NCBI GenBank assembly: GCA_009777335.1 | Contig: WRMC01000009.1 | Coordinates: forward strand, 1 to 64,000 | Direction: 5' to 3' | DNA from: Treponema sp. | GTDB lineage: Bacteria > Spirochaetota > Spirochaetia > Treponematales > Breznakiellaceae | Length of the DNA stretch: 64,000 bases | In this document: positions 39,213 to 47,205 of the stretch, piece by piece | How positions within the stretch are numbered: position 1 is the stretch's first letter | Layout: the number at the start of each line of letters is the position of its first letter | Program-made: the position numbers and the translations under genes | Notes under the pieces: generated by a model | Seen by the model: the letters and a program-made list of their open reading frames with translations, nothing else | What the model was told of the DNA's origin: nothing | The model's database searches: none

Positions 39213-40610
39213 CTATATGAGGCCCATTCTGAGCCAGAGGGGAACCATAAGGGCGATAAGGACCGCACAGGAAATAAAATATATAATCCCATAGGTACCA
39301 AGATGCCTGGGGGTCCAGCTCCTGTCCCCTGCCAGGCTGGTCCCCATGACGGCCCACATATTTTGGTAGTTCATAAAGAAGCAATTGGCGGCCATGATAA
39401 ACAGGGGGAGCCAAAGAAGGGGGCTTATACCATAGGCCTCCTGAATTGAAGGAAGAACGGGGATAAGGACCGCCATGGTGGGGATGAACATGGCGATGTC
39501 AAAGAACCTCCAGGCGAAGAGGATGAGCAGCATCACCAGGGCAAAGATGAGGGGGTTCCCCGCCACGGGCCCTATGGCGGGAACAATAATCCCGCTGAGC
39601 CAGGCAGATATTCCGGTGGTGCTAAAGATGCTGTTGATGCCTAAGGCCATCCCGGTATAGAGGACCATATCCCAGCTAATGCCCCCCCCTATGTCATCGG
39701 GGCCCAGGATCCTAAAGAGGAAGAAGAGGACCACCGCTCCCAGACAGATTGCCGCCGTTGGAATGCCATGCAAACCGCTGGTGATAAAGAGGGCAAAGGA
39801 GGCAAGCAAGATGACCCCGGCCTTTTTTTCATCTCCGGAAAAAACAATCTTCTCTTTAATCAGGGAAGCAAAGACTTCGGGAGAAATGGTTTCCTGGGGT
39901 TTTAAGACAAAGTAGCTTACTAAGACCAGGAGGGCCGATACCCCAAGCTGGGGGATGAGCATCACCGATAGCCAGCTGTCAAAGGTGATGAGCCCCGTCA
40001 TCTGGGGGACCCCATCGTAGACCCCCTGGACTATGGGGCCCCAGAGGACCCCCGTAAGCCAGCCGCTTCCCGGAAGGAGGGCCATGGCGAAGGCGGTGAG
40101 CATAATCAAGGATTGCCCCCTGGAGCCCTTCTTAAGCTGACAGAGCTCACAACACTGCATGGCAATGGGGATCATGATGGCAACCCGAACGGTCATGGAG
40201 GGGGTAAAGATGCTGAGCACCACTCCTATGCATACCCAGGCGCATATTAACGAAGGGTAGGAAGGCCGAAAGAGCCGCATGATCCCAAAGGCCATGTTTT
40301 TCCCCAGGCCGGTCTTCCGCAGCACCGTTCCGAAGAAAAGGGCCGGTACCAGGGTCCAGACCGCCGGCTCGGCAAAGCCGGAAAACACGAGGCCGGGTCT
40401 AAGGCCGGCGATGAGACCAAAGGCCGCCAGGAAAAGCCCCCCCACTGAATAGGGAAGAGCAAAGGGCTTAAGGACCCATATGCCTATGGCTATTAATACA
40501 CCCCCCATCATGGTATGACCCTGGGCCCCCAGGCCAGGGGAAAAGGGAGATGCCAGCATGACATAGAGGGCTAGTAAAACAACTAAACCAAAACCGATAT
40601 TTTTTCTCAT
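39213..40610 (-). CDS. SLC13/DASS-type membrane transporter
   Basis: At least 10 TM segments; FTPSMTVRVAIMIPIAMQ and IFSTTGISAWLSGIIVPAIG resemble SLC13-type re-entrant motifs; embedded in the trp operon. Confidence 0.75.
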   Translation of the reverse strand: MRKNIGFGLVVLLALYVMLASPFSPGLGAQGHTMMGGVLIAIGIWVLKPFALPYSVGGLFLAAFGLIAGLRPGLVFSGFAEPAVWTLVPALFFGTVLRKTGLGKNMAFGIMRLFRPSYPSLICAWVCIGVVLSIFTPSMTVRVAIMIPIAMQCCELCQLKKGSRGQSLIMLTAFAMALLPGSGWLTGVLWGPIVQGVYDGVPQMTGLITFDSWLSVMLIPQLGVSALLVLVSYFVLKPQETISPEVFASLIKEKIVFSGDEKKAGVILLASFALFITSGLHGIPTAAICLGAVVLFFLFRILGPDDIGGGISWDMVLYTGMALGINSIFSTTGISAWLSGIIVPAIGPVAGNPLIFALVMLLILFAWRFFDIAMFIPTMAVLIPVLPSIQEAYGISPLLWLPLFIMAANCFFMNYQNMWAVMGTSLAGDRSWTPRHLGTYGIIYFISCAVLIALMVPLWLRMGLI

Positions 40611-40613
40611 ATA

Positions 40614-41438
40614 TTATCCTCCTAAGACCATTAAATTGTGCAAAAATTTCTTTTTATCCGGAGCCCTCATTAAGCTCTCCCCTATGAGGACCCCGTCAAA
40701 GCCCAGGTCCCGTAAGATGCGGGTATCCTCGGGTCCCTGGACGCCGCTTTCAGAAATAACCAGTACCCCTGGGGGAATGCTGCTCCGTAAACGGGCCCCG
40801 GCCTCCATGTCTACCTGAAAGGTTTTAAGGTTCCGGTTGTTAATCCCTATGATCCCAGCCCCGGCAGCCAGGGCAGATTCGGCTTCATCCTGGTCATGAA
40901 TTTCCACCAGGGCAGAAAGATTAAGGTCCCGGGCTATCTGGATATAACTCCTCAGAGTGGGGCCATCCAAGAGGGCACAAATAAGGAGCACCGCCTGGGC
41001 CCCCAGGATTTTTGCCTCGTAGATCTGATAAGGGTCTACCGTAAAATCTTTTCTGAGGCAGGGGATCTGGGCGGCCGCAGCTATTTCTGACAGGTATAGA
41101 TCGGAGCCCAGAAAGTAGTCAGGTTCCGTGAGGACCGAAAGGGCCGCCGCTCCTGCCGCTTCATATTCCTGGGCGATTGTAAGCCAGGGAAAATCCTCGG
41201 AGATGATGCCCTTGGAGGGGGAGGCCTTTTTCACTTCGCAGATAAAGGAAAGACCCTCCTGCCTTAAGGCCCCTTCAAAGGGCAGTACCGGGTTCTGGCC
41301 CATGGGAACATCTTTACCGGCTAGAGCTAGGGCCTCTTCCTGGACCTTGTCCGGGGGGGCCAGTTTTTTTGCCCCTTCTACCCTGCCCCGGGTCTTTTCT
41401 GCTATTTCGTCGAGTATGGTGGGCTCCCGGTTCTTCAT
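40614..41438 (-). CDS. trpC: Indole-3-glycerol-phosphate synthase
   Basis: [95 protein letters not shown]. Confidence 0.97.
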   Translation of the reverse strand: MKNREPTILDEIAEKTRGRVEGAKKLAPPDKVQEEALALAGKDVPMGQNPVLPFEGALRQEGLSFICEVKKASPSKGIISEDFPWLTIAQEYEAAGAAALSVLTEPDYFLGSDLYLSEIAAAAQIPCLRKDFTVDPYQIYEAKILGAQAVLLICALLDGPTLRSYIQIARDLNLSALVEIHDQDEAESALAAGAGIIGINNRNLKTFQVDMEAGARLRSSIPPGVLVISESGVQGPEDTRILRDLGFDGVLIGESLMRAPDKKKFLHNLMVLGG

Positions 41439-42466
41439 GAAGATGCTCCTCCTGGAGGAGGGGTCTGGGAGAGGCTAATAAAATTTTCCAGCTGGCTAAG
41501 AACCTGGCCGGAATCTATGCTCTCTGCGGCAATGGCAATCCCCTCCTGGATAGTCACCGTGGGACGGGCTATGTGTATGGCGGCGGCAGAATTAAGGAGC
41601 ACCGCATCCCGCTTGGGCCCCTTTACTCCAGATAATATATCCCGGGTAATCTGGGCATTCTCTTGAGGACTGCCCCCCACCAGATCCTCCTTCTTGCAGC
41701 GGCTAAACCCAAACTGCTCGGGCTCTATGGTGTAGGATTGGATGGACCCGTCGATAAATTCACAGACACTGGTGGGGGAGCTCAGGGAAATTTCATCCAT
41801 CCCATCCTGACCATAGACCACCATGCCCCGCTTTACCCCCAGGTTGTTCAGGACCTGGGCCATCGGTTCCAGATGGTCAGGATGGTAGACCCCCAGAAGC
41901 TGCATATTCGCCCCGGCGGGGTTTACCAGGGGGCCTAGCAAATTAAAGATGGTCCTGATCCCCAGTTCACGCCGCACCGGAGCCACGTACTTCATGGAGA
42001 TGTGATAGTTCTGGGCAAAGAGAAAACAGAGGTTTATGCTCTTTAATATATGAAGGCTATGCTCCGGCGGGATGGTAATGGCCACCCCCAGGGCTTCCAG
42101 CAGATCTGCGGCCCCGCACTTGCTTGATGCTGCCCGGTTGCCGTGCTTGGCCACCGGGATGCCTACCGCAGAGGCTACCAGGGCTGAGGTGGTAGATATA
42201 TTGAAGGAATGGGACAAATCCCCCCCGGTCCCCACTATTTCCAGGACCTCCATATCATGAAGGACCCGGATACAGTGCTTCCGCATCCCCGCCGCCGCAG
42301 CGGTAATTTCTTCTATGGTCTCACCCTTGACCGACATGGCGGTTAGAAAGGCGGCCATTTGAATTTCGCTGGCCTTACCTTCCATAATTTCATGCATCAC
42401 CGCCTCAGCTGTTTCGTAGCTTAAACTCTCCCGTCTTGCGGCCTGCTGTATTGCTTCTTTAATCAT
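41435..42466 (-). CDS. trpD: Anthranilate phosphoribosyltransferase
   Basis: [71 protein letters not shown]; start trimmed to MIKEAIQQ, preceded by GAGGAG. Confidence 0.97.
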   Translation of the reverse strand: MIKEAIQQAARRESLSYETAEAVMHEIMEGKASEIQMAAFLTAMSVKGETIEEITAAAAGMRKHCIRVLHDMEVLEIVGTGGDLSHSFNISTTSALVASAVGIPVAKHGNRAASSKCGAADLLEALGVAITIPPEHSLHILKSINLCFLFAQNYHISMKYVAPVRRELGIRTIFNLLGPLVNPAGANMQLLGVYHPDHLEPMAQVLNNLGVKRGMVVYGQDGMDEISLSSPTSVCEFIDGSIQSYTIEPEQFGFSRCKKEDLVGGSPQENAQITRDILSGVKGPKRDAVLLNSAAAIHIARPTVTIQEGIAIAAESIDSGQVLSQLENFISLSQTPPPGGASS

Positions 42467-42487
42467 GGTCTTTTCTCCTCGGTTTTT

Positions 42488-42529
42488 TGTTTCTATATGT
42501 AGAAACACTTGTTTCTTTATATAGAAACA
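42488..42529. promoter_or_regulatory. Two tandem 20-bp palindromic operator candidates upstream of trpD
   Basis: TGTTTCTAtatgTAGAAACA (42488-42507, 8-bp perfect arms) and TGTTTCTttatatAGAAACA (42510-42529, 7-bp perfect arms), 22 bp centre to centre. Confidence 0.85.
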
Positions 42530-42544
42530 TTGGAACATTGTCAA
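42516..42544 (-). promoter_or_regulatory. Sigma70-like promoter of the trp operon
   Basis: - strand TTGACA (42544-42539), 17-bp spacer, TATAAA (42521-42516). Confidence 0.75.
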
Positions 42545-42577
42545 GGGTTTTATAAAAAAAAATAAAATATTTTTTCA

Positions 42578-42640
42578 GCAGCTTGGTATGAAATTTTAAG
42601 CACCCTGGTATGAAAAATCCGGCACCTTGGCGCCACCTTG
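42578..42640. mobile_element. Possible relic of an IS21-like element end (22-bp multiple terminal repeats)
   Basis: GCAGCTTGGTATGAAATTTTAA / GCACCCTGGTATGAAAAATCCG / GCACCTTGGCGC...: two and a half 22-bp direct repeats. Confidence 0.3.
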
Positions 42641-42798
42641 TCAGATATCTTATGATACAGTGGCCCCGTGAAGAGAGAAAAGATTTCATCTTCGGACCGA
42701 GCATCTAAAACAGCCATTGCCTGATCGTCTATATTGCAGCTTCTTTTCTCTTTTCCTTTTTTTTGAAAACCATTACACTCATTCCTATAGAGACTATT

Positions 42799-43176
42799 AT
42801 GAAAAAATTGCCCTGGAAGATCGCCGAGCCCCCAGTATTTAAGCTGGTCCCGGAAAAACCTGGAATCTACATCATCTCTACCCGTCAGGAAGTAGACCAT
42901 GCCTATGAGGTCAAATACATAGGGCATGCAGATAACCTCCACGAGCGGGCCCTCTTGCACTGGTCCAAGAAAGAGAAGAACAAGGAATTGAAAGAACACA
43001 TAGCCGAAGACTATGTAATGAAATTTAATTACTCCGAAGTAGAGTCCAAAGCCGACCGGGAGGGCATGCTCATCTATCTTCATGAACTCTTTTCGCCCCC
43101 CTTTAATACCGAACCTCTGCCAAACCAGGAGACCGTCAAGTGCACGATCCCGGGGGTAAGAAAGTATCTGGCGTAG
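42799..43176 (+). CDS. Stand-alone GIY-YIG nuclease-like protein
   Basis: PGIYIIS...YEVKYIGHADNLHERALLHW...REGMLIYLHELFSPPFN. Confidence 0.75.
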   Translation: MKKLPWKIAEPPVFKLVPEKPGIYIISTRQEVDHAYEVKYIGHADNLHERALLHWSKKEKNKELKEHIAEDYVMKFNYSEVESKADREGMLIYLHELFSPPFNTEPLPNQETVKCTIPGVRKYLA

Positions 43177-43203
43177 CCCCAGAAAATCAGGTATACTAGC
43201 CCT

Positions 43204-45435
43204 ATGAAACGCATCACCAGCCTCGCAAGGGTCATTACCCTGGCGGGGATGATAGGGTTCTTCCTTGTGGCCCTGGGAGCTCAAACCCCGGGAGCCTTCA
43301 GGCAGGAAGGAATCGCTTCTGTCTATGGGGCGGGCCTCCATGGCAGGGTGACCTCCTCGGGTGAAATTCATAATGCCGATTCTTTTACCGCCGCCCACCC
43401 CAGCCTGCCCTTTGGCACTATCCTAAGAGTTACCAATAGACACAATTCCAGGACCGTCACTGTCAGGGTCAATGACCGGGGCCCCGTGGTGCCGGGACGG
43501 ATCATCGAACTCTCCCGGGCCGCCGCCGCCGCCCTGGACATAAGCGCCGCCGGGACCGCCCCGGTCCTCCTGGAAGAGGCAGCCCCTGTACAGGCCCCCG
43601 GCCTGCCCTCATATCCCCAGAGCCAGGCACCGATGTCAGGAACCTATAGGCAGGAAGGGATAGCCTCGGTTTATGGACCGGGCCTCCATGGGAGAGTGAC
43701 TTCCTCGGGGGAAATTCACAACAACAACGAGTTTACCGCCGCCCACCCCAGCCTGCCCTTTGGCACGGTCCTGCGTGTTACCAATAGACACAATTCCAGA
43801 ACCGCCACTGTCAGGGTCAATGACCGGGGCCCCGTGGTGCCAGGGAGGATCATAGAATTATCCCAGGCCGCCGCCATAGCCCTGGACATTCCCTCTTCTG
43901 GGACCGCCCAGGTCTTACTCGAGCAGGTCTTTAATGTCCCCCTGGGATCTCCCCATTACCTCCCTGCTCAGCCCGGGGCACCCCAACTTCAGGAAGCCCC
44001 ACGGCAGGCCAGCGGTGTTATCGTTCAGGTTCCTGCCCCGGTTCCTCAGGCAGCCCCGGAACCCACCCCGGTGGTGGTTCAGATTACGCCCCCCTCTCCG
44101 GCCACGGTGGTGGTCCAGGTCTTTCCCCAAGACCAGGACCCTCCGACAGCAACAAGCGCCCCGCCGGCAGCTTCCCCAGGGATAGCAGCCCCAGCAGAAC
44201 CCCCGGCGGATCCTCCCGCGAGGCTCAATGGAGCCGAAACCACGGCCGGCAGAAACTATGTGCTCATCGTTGATTCCTACCAGGACTCCCGGAGGGCCAT
44301 CACTGCCTATGATCAGTTAAAAGAAGCAGGGCTGGATCCCAGCTATATGCTCGATGGAGATGAAATCCTCTTGATCCTCGAGAGGGTCCAATCGGAGGAG
44401 CTCCCTTCGACGGCCCAAACCCTGGGGACCCTGGGCATTAGAGAGGTGACCGTCCTGGCAGAGGGACAGAGCATACAGACCCGGGCCATCTCCCAGGGGC
44501 AGCCCATGCCCCAGGCTCTGGGGAGATCCCCGAGCCCCGGCAGTTCCATTGCTCCGGCAGCCCTGAGTCAAACTGTCACTGCCCCCCAGCCCATATTCCA
44601 GGGAAACCCGGTGCCGGGGCTGGACCTGGGCGAAAAACTCACCTGGCTGGCGGAGCATGCCAGGAGCAATACGGCCTACATCATCGAAGTAGGCAGCGAC
44701 GAGAGGATAGAACCCCATACCTTTGATTTCCCCTATGACAGGGATATTACGATAATCTTGAGGGGCATAGGGGCCCATAGGACCATCAGTCTTTCTTCAG
44801 ACGGCAGCTTGTTTACCATCCACGAAGGGGTAAGTCTCATCCTGGACAATAACATCATCCTTCAGGGACATGACCTTAACACCGCCTCCATGGTCCTCAT
44901 CCAGGGAGGAACCCTGAGGATGAACTCCGGCTCGGCCATTAGAGGCAATACGAGAGCAGAGGGTGAAGGCGGGGCCGTGGCTATCCATTCGGCGGGGGGC
45001 AGCTTCGAGATGAACGGCGGCACCATCTCGGGGAACTCGGCCATGATGGGCGGAGGGGTGGCCATCTATAACGGCAGCTTCACCATGAATGGCGGCACCA
45101 TTTCGGGGAACAGGGCAGCCCTAGAAGGGGGCGGAGTCTATGCAGCAAATTTCGGTTCCACTGTGCTCATGCAGGGGGGGACCATAACAGGTAATTCGGC
45201 TGAAAGCTACGGCGGGGGACTGCGGATAAACGGCGGAGGAGTCACCTTTACCAAAACCGGGGGAACCATCACGGGCTATTCCAGTGATTCTGCCTCCGGC
45301 AACGTGGTAAGAAACGCCGAGGGCATCATTCCCCGCCGGGGCCATGGGGTTTTTGTGAACCCGGAAAGGCTCAAAGAAAGCACCGCCGGAACAGGGCTCA
45401 ACTTGAACTCTGAACTCGGCGGTGGATGGGATTAA
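43204..45435 (+). CDS. Multidomain secreted protein: two RlpA-type double-psi beta-barrels, Pro-rich linker, SPOR-like region, beta-helix-like GTISGN repeats
   Basis: EGIASVYG..LHGRVTSSGEIHN...FTAAHPSLPFGT.LRVTNRHNSRT.TVRVNDRGPVVPGRIIELS occurs twice; YVLIVDSYQDSRRAITAYDQLKEAGLDP SPOR-like; MNGGTISGNSA repeats. Confidence 0.9.
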   Translation: MKRITSLARVITLAGMIGFFLVALGAQTPGAFRQEGIASVYGAGLHGRVTSSGEIHNADSFTAAHPSLPFGTILRVTNRHNSRTVTVRVNDRGPVVPGRIIELSRAAAAALDISAAGTAPVLLEEAAPVQAPGLPSYPQSQAPMSGTYRQEGIASVYGPGLHGRVTSSGEIHNNNEFTAAHPSLPFGTVLRVTNRHNSRTATVRVNDRGPVVPGRIIELSQAAAIALDIPSSGTAQVLLEQVFNVPLGSPHYLPAQPGAPQLQEAPRQASGVIVQVPAPVPQAAPEPTPVVVQITPPSPATVVVQVFPQDQDPPTATSAPPAASPGIAAPAEPPADPPARLNGAETTAGRNYVLIVDSYQDSRRAITAYDQLKEAGLDPSYMLDGDEILLILERVQSEELPSTAQTLGTLGIREVTVLAEGQSIQTRAISQGQPMPQALGRSPSPGSSIAPAALSQTVTAPQPIFQGNPVPGLDLGEKLTWLAEHARSNTAYIIEVGSDERIEPHTFDFPYDRDITIILRGIGAHRTISLSSDGSLFTIHEGVSLILDNNIILQGHDLNTASMVLIQGGTLRMNSGSAIRGNTRAEGEGGAVAIHSAGGSFEMNGGTISGNSAMMGGGVAIYNGSFTMNGGTISGNRAALEGGGVYAANFGSTVLMQGGTITGNSAESYGGGLRINGGGVTFTKTGGTITGYSSDSASGNVVRNAEGIIPRRGHGVFVNPERLKESTAGTGLNLNSELGGGWD

Positions 45436-45469
45436 ACCCTCGCGAAAAATGCTAAGGTCTCAGAACTTC

Positions 45470-46918
45470 TTATAAACTCTCCCCAAAATCCTTGCGGAAC
45501 TGGGCCGCTAGCTTCTGGGGCCAGTCCCCCTTGGGTTGGAGGCGGCCGAAGAAGAAGCGCAGCACCTTGGGTTCTTCTACAAACTCGAGGCCTCCTATGA
45601 GGTTCCGGTTTGCATATAACCAGGAAAGACGGTCGGCGATGTACTTAACCTGAGACAGGGTAAAGACCCGCTTGGGGAAGGCCAGCCGGAGCAGTTCCAT
45701 ATCCGCATAATGCTCAGTACCGTCCTCGTTCCGCTGTTCGCTTATGGTGCCCCGTTCCATCCCCCGGATTCCTCCGGCAATAAACACCGCCGCCGCCAGA
45801 GCCCCCGCGGGGTACTCGGTTTGGGGGACATGGGAACAGAAGGCCTTGGCGTCCAGATGGCAGCCCAGCCCGCCCGGGGGGCTCACCACAGGGATCCCCT
45901 TGGCAGTTAGATCGTTGCACAGGGCCTCTACGAATATGGGGGTCTGACTAATTACATCCATGTCCAGGGACTCCTGAAGGCCTATAGCCATGGCTTCCAT
46001 TTCCCGGACCGACATGCCCCCATAGGTCAAGAAGCCTTCAAAGAGGGGAACCAGTTCCCGCATTTTTCCAAACATATCCCCATCGGAGGTAAGAATACCC
46101 CCGCCCCGGGCGGCCCCAAGTTTGCGGGCAGAGAAGTAGATAAGATCAGTCAAAGACCCGATCTCACGGGTTATCTCTTTTAAGTCCTTATTCTTGTACT
46201 CGTTCTCCCGGATCTTGTGGAAGTAGAGGTTATCGGTCAAAAGGCTGGCATCGTAGATCAGCTTGATCCCTTCGCTTCGGCAGATCTTCGAGACCTCTCT
46301 TAGGTTGGCCATAGAGACGGGCTGACCGCCGATGAGGTTAGTCCCCGCTTCGATACGGACCATGGAGATCTTGTCCTTTCCATGTTGTTTGATTGCTTTT
46401 TGCAGCTTATCTATATCCATGTTGCCTTTGAAGGGATTGGTGCTCTGGATCTTGTAGGCCTCGTCGATGATGATTTCTTCGATGATACCGCCCATCCGGG
46501 AGATATGGGCCTTGGTGGTGGTAAAATGGTAGTTCATTAGGGCGATGGATTTGTCCTGTACCAGTATCTGGGCAATGATATGTTCACAGGCCCGGCCCTG
46601 GTGGGCAGGAAGAAAATGCTTCATTCCGAAGATATCTTGCAAGACCCGCTCGAGCCGGTAGAAGGTCTCGGAACCGGCATAGCTGTCATCTGCCTGAAGC
46701 ATGGCGGCGTACTGGTTCTCGCTCATGGCGTTGGTCCCGCTATCGGTGAGCATATCCAGGAAAATGTCGAGGTTCTTCAACAAGAAGGTATTGTACCCCG
46801 CCTCACTCATGCACTGCATTCTTTTTTCAATGGGGAGCAAGTGGATTTTTTGCACCATCCGAACCTTGTGCATCTCCAGGGGGACATTTTCCCCTGAAAA
46901 GAATTTAATACTAGACAT
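45470..46918 (-). CDS. tnaA: Tryptophanase / tyrosine phenol-lyase family beta-eliminating lyase
   Basis: AGYNTFLLKNLDIFLDMLTDSGTNAMSENQYAAMLQADDSYAGSETFYRLE; PAHQGRACEHIIAQ; NLIGGQPVSMANLREV; YFSARKLGAARGGG (PLP-Lys region); YGGMSVREMEAMAIGL. Confidence 0.85.
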   Translation of the reverse strand: MSSIKFFSGENVPLEMHKVRMVQKIHLLPIEKRMQCMSEAGYNTFLLKNLDIFLDMLTDSGTNAMSENQYAAMLQADDSYAGSETFYRLERVLQDIFGMKHFLPAHQGRACEHIIAQILVQDKSIALMNYHFTTTKAHISRMGGIIEEIIIDEAYKIQSTNPFKGNMDIDKLQKAIKQHGKDKISMVRIEAGTNLIGGQPVSMANLREVSKICRSEGIKLIYDASLLTDNLYFHKIRENEYKNKDLKEITREIGSLTDLIYFSARKLGAARGGGILTSDGDMFGKMRELVPLFEGFLTYGGMSVREMEAMAIGLQESLDMDVISQTPIFVEALCNDLTAKGIPVVSPPGGLGCHLDAKAFCSHVPQTEYPAGALAAAVFIAGGIRGMERGTISEQRNEDGTEHYADMELLRLAFPKRVFTLSQVKYIADRLSWLYANRNLIGGLEFVEEPKVLRFFFGRLQPKGDWPQKLAAQFRKDFGESL

Positions 46919-47014
46919 ATCGATCTCCTCAAAATAGTATAGAGTCCCTAACAAGACCCTTAAAATAACCTGGGTTTAGAAACAGAAACTGTTATATGAC
47001 GTTGGATTGGCCCC

Positions 47015-47071
47015 TTAGAATAAGGGGCTAAGATAGGAGTATTGGAAACTGGATGCAGGGCCCTGGGCCAT
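47015..47071 (-). CDS. Possible 18-aa leader ORF upstream of the tryptophanase-like gene
   Basis: Manual translation MAQGPASSFQYSYLSPLF*; stop lies inside the hairpin GCCCCTTATTCTAAGGGGC (47010-47028); no clear Shine-Dalgarno. Confidence 0.2.
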   Translation of the reverse strand: MAQGPASSFQYSYLSPLF

Positions 47072-47205
47072 TAATACGAAAAACATAAGGCCATCTAAAC
47101 AGAAAATAAAAACCTTGTCAAGGCCTCATCTAATTTTTTTTCCGAGCAAGAACATAAATAAGCCCACTGGCACAAGGAAAGTAAATTTGTTACTATCCAC
47201 CCAAG

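Noticed and set aside
42550-43398. - strand ORF of 282 aa across the GIY-YIG gene
   Set aside because: Antisense to the GIY-YIG ORF and extends through non-coding repeats; translation shows no recognisable domain
46977-46984. TAGAAACA half-site of the trp operator upstream of the tryptophanase-like gene
   Set aside because: Only one 8-bp half-site with no matching partner; about two chance occurrences are expected in a 64-kb window on both strands
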